Of a stretch of 64,000 nt of DNA, positions 57,868 through 64,000 are shown piece by piece (position 1 is the first letter of the stretch; the number at the start of each line of letters is the position of its first letter). The notes under the pieces are model-generated. The model saw only the letters and a program-made list of their open reading frames with translations. It had not been told where the DNA came from and ran no database searches. Source of the stretch: Voacanga thouarsii (Eukaryota > Streptophyta > Magnoliopsida > Gentianales > Apocynaceae); contig JANUWF010002051.1 of assembly GCA_026120185.1 (NCBI GenBank), positions 186,001 through 250,000 on the forward strand, given 5' to 3'. The translations under genes and the position numbers were made by a program.

Positions 57868-59595
57868 TGTTAGTGTTGTGCCCTAGAGGCAACACTTGTA
57901 CATTGTATATGACACATTTTATTTTAATAAAAATGCATTATTTATCTTACAGTTTCTTTTATTTACTTTAAGTAATATAACTGTTCAATAAAGTCCCTAA
58001 TACAATACTGTGTTAAGGAAATCATGATAGAGATCATGATATGAGATTCCTACTACACTGGATAGTGTTAGTACTTAAATAGTCCCCAATCATAGTATTA
58101 ATGAGACATGACATCATTAATGCGTCAAGATTAACATGTGTTAGACTTCCTGATTTGATCAGGCGGTGGTTCTCATAATCGTGAGTATTGAGATACTCAA
58201 AGTTAACACATGGATGCTTGTTAATGGAACAAGTTTATTGGATTACCTAACTTTGAGATAACTACATGGATAACTATTTAGTGCCAGCGATATAATCTCA
58301 ATATAGCAAACGTGCAAGTATCCTTAGATTTGAGATCTCCAAGGTACTTTGTTTGCTGGGTTTTGTACTTTGATTCCAATCTCTGGAGCTCAATTGAGGG
58401 CCACCTATGGGATGGATATTGGGTACATTGTGAGGTAAACAAAAGTAGTTGAGAGAGTCAATAAAGGATTCACCACTCTTAATAGTAGGGGCGAATATCT
58501 CACGGCCACTTGTAGGAATTACTACTCGAGAAGTCCTTAGCCAAAGCAATTGTGTATTGGAAATAGTTTCAATTGATACACATCTAGAGTAGTGGGTTCC
58601 TAGTACAAGTACTACTGTATTCGGGTCAGAATTATTTCTAAATGGAGTTAGCACTAATTCCGTACTCCAAACCGAATGAAATATTGTATGGTGAAAGGAG
58701 TTAATTGTACTGAAGTTTGTTATTGAAGGGTTCATGTCAAGCCATTTGATTTCCTGGACTTTTGGGTGGTCATGATGTGTTGCTAGATACCGCTCATGAT
58801 CTGGGAATATGGGTTTATTAATTGATGAATTAATAAACCAATCCTGATTAGAATTAATATGATTAATTCTTATTAATTCTGGATTATTAATCTTAAAGAT
58901 GTTTAGATTAATTCATGTTTTCTACCAATTAACTGGAAAACCTAATAGGTCACACACAATAGAGGATTATATACTCAAGATGTTATTTGATAACATAGTG
59001 GGATTGATTGACAGAAAGAGAAGTTGTTGTGGATAAATTATAATTAGTTATAATTTGTGGTCTAAGTTGTAATTGTGAGAACTTCATGTTTCCAATTACA
59101 ATTAGGGAATTCTAATAAGATTAGAACTCTCAGTTTTGGGAGGAAAATTTCGTGTAATATATAGTATATGTAACACACGAAAAACCTTAGCTGAATAACA
59201 CACGAAGAACCAAGAGACATGAAACAACATCTTCCTCTCTTCTCTCTCTCGGTTTGATCTTGATCAAAGAACCCTAGCCGCCATCTTTTTTTGCTAGCAT
59301 AGGAAAATTTGGTGCTTGAATGTATCCTCTGTGTGGATCACTGTTAGAGATAATCACACACTGTGATTATAGTGGTTAGACGTTCAACTCACGTGGAGGT
59401 TGATCATGAGAATTATTGGATCGCGCCTCAACTTGAAGAAGAAATTTTTTTGTTCTTCGGAAGATCACCCAAAGGTAAAAGCTGTTACTTTTACTCTCTT
59501 TATATCTTGTTTTCCACACATAAACGGATCCTGGGAGGGTATCTCATCTTATTTTTCGCTGTGCCGTATAGGATACGAGCCTGAGATAACCAACA
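57868..59595 (+). repeat. Copia-E 3' LTR (1728 bp)
   Basis: Starts TGTTAGTGTTGTGCCC and ends GATAACCAACA. Equal in length to the 5' LTR. Confidence 0.93.
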
Positions 59596-59600
59596 GTTCT
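59596..59600 (+). repeat. Copia-E target duplication, right
   Basis: GTTCT, identical to 50562-50566. Confidence 0.9.
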
Positions 59601-59690
59601 ATGCTTCATTCTGTGAGAATGTGGTCTGTTGGAATGCTATAATATCTGGAGCTGTGAAAATTATGGAAAATTGGATAGTTTTGGTTGTTG
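59601..59690 (+). pseudogene. Chimeric PPR pseudogene, part after Copia-E
   Basis: After the target copy GTTCT the frame continues SFCENVVCWNAIISGAVKIM, directly in register with the codons before the insertion (LRVF). Similarity fades after AVKIMENW and a stop follows near 59741, so the gene piece was already 3'-truncated. Confidence 0.7.
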
Positions 59691-61195
59691 TTTACTTACT
59701 TGCAAACACTATAATCTACTCAAAAACCATGGAAGATTTTTAATCCCATCTTTCTTGATTTTCTTAGAAGCAGTCTGCTAACCATTTCTTCCTGATCGAC
59801 ATGATTTAGAAAATTGCGATGATTTACATCACTCTAAGATCTTGGCTTGTTCTCTACTTGAATTCCCTTCATATTCTGACTTCCAATCATAAAATTGCTT
59901 TGGATGGTTCTAATTTTTAGAATTAGTCTATCAGCATTGATTTGGAAACAATAAGGTCATCCTTTTGCATTAGTTCTTCTCCTGTTGCAAGAGAATTGGA
60001 GGAATTGCAGCAAAATTAAACTTGGGGGAGGGGGGGGGGGGATACCCATAGCCGATGAACCAGAAAAATAATTTAAACTATTTTTGAAGCTTCTGTCAAA
60101 GTAATCTGTGCCGCTTGAAAGGCAGTATCATCTGCAGTTTTTTGGTACCACTTGGAGTGATTTCCCGCATTTCCTTTATTTTAACATGAATTATCAGCTT
60201 GAGGTTTATTCATGAAGTATGTCATATTGTTATCTTTCCCATATCTTTTCTTAACCTGCCATTTCCTTACATTTATCTTGATGTCTCACTTAATGTTTCT
60301 CACTGTTTCTCTTAGGAATGATTTCCTATCAGAAGGATTTTAGTTGGTACTTTGAGCATTGGAAGCAAATGATATGAAATATGTAAGTCAGAAGTTTCAA
60401 AATTACTTTTAGCAGCTCCTGCTAATGCTTGCAATGTGCAGTAATTTATTAGTGCTATTTGACGTCCTTTTAATGCTCTATTGGTAGATAATTTTATGCA
60501 AACTGTGCAATTGAACTAATAAGGTCTTAAGTCTTTAAGCTTGTTGCCAATTTTGTGGACTTGATCTTGATAATTTACACAAGGACGTGTGTAATTCTCT
60601 CGGCACTTGTTGTGCAGTGCCAAAGAATTGAGAGCAAATGCTTCAAAGGACTGAAACATTGAAAAGATTGAGAATGTAGCTGGCACGACAAGATTCTTTT
60701 ATTCTATCTTATTCTTCATTTGTTTTATTTGAAACTGTTGTACATCAAATTGTACAGCTAAGAGTCTTAAACTGCTATTGCATATGATGTTACTACTGCC
60801 AATAGAATTGTAAGAGCTTTTGCCTTAAGCATATGTAGCTAATATTTTAAATGTTTACCTTTTTTTTTTATTTAATGTGTAGGGCTATTGGACTTTCCAT
60901 CAACTTACAGCAATACGAAGACTTTTTTTTTTTAAAGTTTGCCAATGAAAGTGAACATTTATATTTAGTCTGATTTATATTGTAGTTAGACATTTGGTAA
61001 AATGCTTTTGAGTATGAGTATTTAAATTTTGTTCTAATTTATACGATTTATTTCAATAAATATTATTCATTTTGTTTCAAAACTATGATTGCTTTACTGC
61101 TTTCTATTGTACAATGTAAAAAGAAACATTTCTTATGAGATTTTAAATTGAAAAAAAAATTCAAATAATAATTGTCAACTTTGGAATGCTTAAAA
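59691..61195. other. Unassigned sequence inside the CACTA-like interval
   Basis: No confident frame. It has a G run at about 60026-60040 and a short inverted repeat GGCACT...AGTGCC at about 60602-60621. Composition is less AT-biased than the flanking intergenic DNA, so it may be intron or UTR of a captured gene, which is only a guess. Confidence 0.4.
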
Positions 61196-61733
61196 CAAAG
61201 TGAGGCCAAAATTGGAACACTATGATTGATTGCGTGGTAAAAAAGGGGACGAAATTATATTTATGTGTCGCTAATTTTTAGAACATTTATAGAATAAAGT
61301 ATCGCCAATTTCAAGAAGCTATAAACATAAAACGTAGTCAGAAAAGTAGAGAGAATCAGAATTGTGTGTTAGTAATTTTGGGATACTTTTAAAAAATATC
61401 GTTATGTTAACAACATTAGAGAATTTAAGCGTAGTAAGTTTAGAGACTCTTGTAGGCAAAGCATTGATAAATTTAGAGACGCTTATAGGAGCGTCTCTAA
61501 ATTTAGAGATGCTTATAGGAAACACGTAGGTAAATTTAGAGACACTTATAGGAAAAGCGTTAATAACTTAATTTACCGACGCAAAGTCTTGTGTTGTAAA
61601 ATTCTTTGGTGACATTACTTTTAACAACGCATGCGGAGACACTTATAAAAGTGTCGGTAAATAATTTCACAACACAAATTAGAGTCCCAAAATAAATTAA
61701 TTAGCGTCCCTAAATACTTAGATTGTTGTAGTG
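61196..61733 (-). mobile_element. CACTA-like terminus, right, with subterminal repeats
   Basis: The segment ends TTGTTGTAGTG at 61733, whose complement starts CACTACAACAA. Inside lie repeated motifs of the form TTTAGAGACxCTTATAGG at 61439, 61472, 61502 and 61535 plus a related one near 61642, as expected for CACTA subterminal transposase-binding arrays. The flanking triplet is AAT, which does not match ATT at the left terminus. Confidence 0.55.
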
Positions 61734-62530
61734 AATGCAAGACTGGTCAACAATTATAGATAAAATAAAAATATATCTTATATATTTCCTTGATGTGATC
61801 CATTTGCGTTCAAATTATTATATATAATTTTAAAAAAAATCTTAATTCACATGTCACTCATTTGGTTCATGAATTGAGTTTACTGAACTAAATATCGAAT
61901 TGAATTTATTCATGAGTTGGCTCAATTCATTTCCAATTCTAACTTTTAGCATGTTGGTTGAACTTTGAGAAAAAGATGCGAATCGTCAAACATTCAATTT
62001 TTTCCCTCCTTTTATAAATTAAAAAAAAAAACAAAAAGTGAATCTTAATTAAGCTACCTCCTCCATTAAGCTACACTAAATTATTAGATATTTTTTTCTT
62101 CATTCAAAATTAAATATCTATATTTTTCTAAAATATTTAAAAATAAATATATTTAATTTCAAACTTTCACAATTAACCTCATGTATTTAGGAATACAAAC
62201 TTTATAAACTCGTAAGTTTCACTACTAAATTTTGTGAATAATAAAATTAATTTTATAATTCAATTATAGTCAAACATTTTTTGTAATTTTTTAAAAATAA
62301 AAATACAATATTTAAATATCGACAAAATATACTATTTTGTCCGAGTAAATTGGAAAGTTTCCAGTAAACAACACATACACTCACGACATTTTACCCACGC
62401 ATTTTATTCCCACGTGGTCCCCTTCTCTATGTGGGGTAGTGTTTCTTCTGCTACCAGAAGAATCATTTTGGGAACAATTTTGAACGATCATCTCCACAGT
62501 GCACCACTGCAGTAGCTCAAAGCAAACAAA
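61734..62530. other. AT-rich DNA upstream of AKR copy 2
   Basis: Presumed promoter region of copy 2. It shares the last 40 bases (CACCACTGCA, then AGCAAA before ATG) with copy 1. CCACGTGG at 62411-62418 is a G-box-type palindrome about 115 bases before the start codon. No TATA box is clear. Confidence 0.5.
62411..62418 (+). promoter_or_regulatory. G-box-like palindrome upstream of AKR copy 2
   Basis: CCACGTGG contains the CACGTG core bound by plant bZIP and bHLH factors. Copy 1 has no equivalent at this distance. Function is inferred from the motif only. Confidence 0.4.
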
Positions 62531-62758
62531 ATGGCGTCCAAGAATGAAGCAAAAGTGCCCAGAATCAAGCTGGGCTCGCAGGGTCTCGAAGTTTCAGCTC
62601 AGGGATTAGGCTGCATGGGAATGTCTGCTTTCTACGGCCCGCCGAAGCCGGAGTCCGACATGATCGAACTCATCCACTACGCCATTAACTCCGACGTCAC
62701 CTTCCTCGATACCTCTGATGTTTATTGCCCTCAAACCAATGAAATACTCATTGGCAAG
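62531..62758 (+). CDS. AKR copy 2 exon 1
   Basis: 76 codons from [20 protein letters not shown] to TNEILIGK, with [12 protein letters not shown] and [10 protein letters not shown]. It is followed by a proper GT donor at 62759. Nine residues differ from copy 1. Confidence 0.88.
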
Positions 62759-62932
62759 GTCAGTCGTATTTTTCACAGTAACGAAGTATTCTCCATCTTA
62801 TTCTTGCTGTGGTCAGGAGTTAAGTAGTATCGGTGGAAATGGGATAATCAGTAACAACAGGCTTACTTTCCATTTACAATATGCGTGAAGATGCACAATT
62901 TTTCTGACAATTATATTGAAGAGTTGGTTCAG

Positions 62933-63132
62933 GCTTTGAAGGAAGGAATGAGAGAGAAAGCGCAGCTAGCAACCAAATTCGGTGGCGTTTTTTTGATTGG
63001 AAGATGGACATACGCGGTGATCCAGCCTATGTAAGGGCTGCATGTGAGGCCAGCTTGAAGCGGCTTGATGTTGATTGCATTGATCTGTACTATCAGCATC
63101 GTGTTGACAGTCGTGTGCCCATTGAAGTCACT
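62933..63132 (+). pseudogene. AKR copy 2 exon 2 (1-nt frameshift)
   Basis: After a TTCAG acceptor it reads [18 protein letters not shown], shifts at the T run, and resumes in the next frame as [19 protein letters not shown] and [17 protein letters not shown], ending before GT at 63133. Confidence 0.82.
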
Positions 63133-63270
63133 GTATTCTCCCTTTGTGCCCCTTTACTTTTTTCTATTCTTGGATTACAACTTACAATGATTCCTGTAGT
63201 TTATTTAGTTGTTTGTTGATAAGAAGTCAGTGTGCTTGTTTGAAATCGTTGGAAAATGATCGGTTGTAAG

Positions 63271-63797
63271 CAGGGGCGGATCAGGACTAAGTCATTAGAG
63301 GGACAATCTCATCAAATTTTTTTAATAATTTTGTAAATATATATTATTAAAAAATTTGAAAAAAATCATTTTTCATCTTATTTCGAGGCTTGATTTTTAT
63401 CATATTTATAACTAAAAAAATTATTTCTAAAAAAACTATTTCGTTGTAACTGTGAAAATTGAAAAACTAAGAACAATGGTTACTTCATATTATATATAAA
63501 TTTTAAACTTTATTATTTTGACTATCCATTAACACAATTCAAATATAGTAGATAACTTTTCAAAATCAAGAATTCGTACTACAAAATAATTAAATTGCAT
63601 TTTTAATTGTATTATTTCACCTTCAACAAAATCTCATATTTAATAAATTTTTTTTTACTATTACATTATTATAAAATTAATTTTATATATTTGGAGGGAC
63701 CAATTTATTTTACATTTTAAATATATATTATACATACACATATATATAATTTTTTAAAAATTCTTGGGGGCCAACCCTCTATGTAGGTTCGCCCCTG
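63271..63797 (+). mobile_element. hAT-type MITE 2 in AKR copy 2 intron 2 (527 bp)
   Basis: Left end CAGGGGCGGATC; the right end reads TTCGCCCCTG, the complement of CAGGGGCGAA. Flanks GTTGTAAG and TTTGCAAG agree at six of eight positions, consistent with an old 8-bp duplication. The interior is AT-rich with no coding frame. Its ends differ from MITE 1. Confidence 0.75.
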
Positions 63798-64000
63798 TTT
63801 GCAAGATTAACACTCAGACAAAGAATGGGAAATTGTTAGAAGAACATGGATTGCCCCAAAGATGCATTTCTTAGGATTCTCAGCATTCTAGCGTAAGAAT
63901 ATTATGATTGTTATAGCAGAAAATACCAAGAGATGGTAGTCATCTTGATTTCTGCTGCATACTTATATTTAAGCAAGTAAAAAGGGAATGAGAAAGACCT
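63798..64000 (+). other. AKR copy 2 intron 2, remainder
   Basis: About 200 bp up to the window edge. No exon 3 sequence is reached. Confidence 0.6.

Larger units (their letters stand above)
50567..59595 (+). mobile_element. Copia-E: full-length Ty1/copia element in the PPR pseudogene
   Basis: Two LTRs of exactly 1728 bp (50567-52294 and 57868-59595) flank PBS, long leader, gag, protease, integrase, reverse transcriptase and RNase H, total 9029 bp. The left LTR begins TATTAG where the right begins TGTTAG, so the terminal G is mutated. The GTTCT duplication fixes the boundaries. Stops in gag, integrase and RNase H, a Glu in the catalytic YVDD and a deletion in RNase H make it inactive. Confidence 0.93.
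62531..64000 (+). pseudogene. Aldo-keto reductase copy 2, 5' part (runs off the window)
   Basis: Exon 1 (62531-62758) and exon 2 (62933-63132) are present with normal GT donors and AG acceptors; exons 3-5 lie beyond the window. Exon 1 keeps the catalytic Asp and Tyr; exon 2 carries ATKFG and YYQHRVD for Lys and His. Exon 2 is 200 nt against 201 nt in copy 1, from a lost base in a T run (62988-62994), which shifts the frame to TAA at 63032. If the lost base is a sequencing error the copy could be functional. Same family and presumed role as copy 1. Confidence 0.8.

Overview
The window looks like nuclear DNA of a eudicot plant. It is AT-rich, it carries intron-containing remnants of an aldo-keto reductase of the perakine reductase / PCNT115-like class, pentatricopeptide-repeat (PPR) gene fragments, and many LTR retrotransposons of the plant Ty1/copia and Ty3/gypsy lineages. 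No bacterial, organellar or RNA genes were recognised. The species cannot be named from the sequence alone.

Layout. 1-5458: intergenic DNA, then a decayed minus-strand copia element (Copia-1) with one LTR. 6669-16898: a five-exon aldo-keto reductase (AKR copy 1), broken by a lost splice donor and a frameshift. Its third intron holds a copia element (Copia-2, 9289-14595), whose 3' LTR is split by a 527-bp hAT-type MITE. 18205-47730: a nest of retrotransposons. The outermost is a long-LTR gypsy remnant (Gypsy-A, Tekay/Del-like). It was split by a Tat-like gypsy element (Gypsy-B, 20046-46533) with clear LTRs and a perfect ACTAC target duplication. Inside Gypsy-B lie a non-autonomous Athila-like element (Gypsy-C, 25418-about 33870) and a copia array of internal-LTR-internal-LTR form (Copia-D, about 33888-42792). 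Gypsy-B also keeps an antisense ORF related to the plant mobile domain (PMD).

47793-47921 holds a short fragment resembling an FHA domain. 49183-61733 is bounded by CACTA-like ends and contains a chimeric PPR pseudogene, itself split by Copia-E (50567-59595; two 1728-bp LTRs; target duplication GTTCT). 62531 to the window end: a second AKR copy (exons 1-2 visible), broken by a 1-nt frameshift and with another hAT MITE in intron 2.

Functionally this is a tandem AKR pair driven apart by nested insertions. Both copies look non-functional here, although the copy 2 defect lies in a T homopolymer and could be a sequencing error. Every retrotransposon carries stops, frameshifts or deletions, so none looks autonomous. 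Coordinates given as 'about' come from reading by eye, not from alignment.
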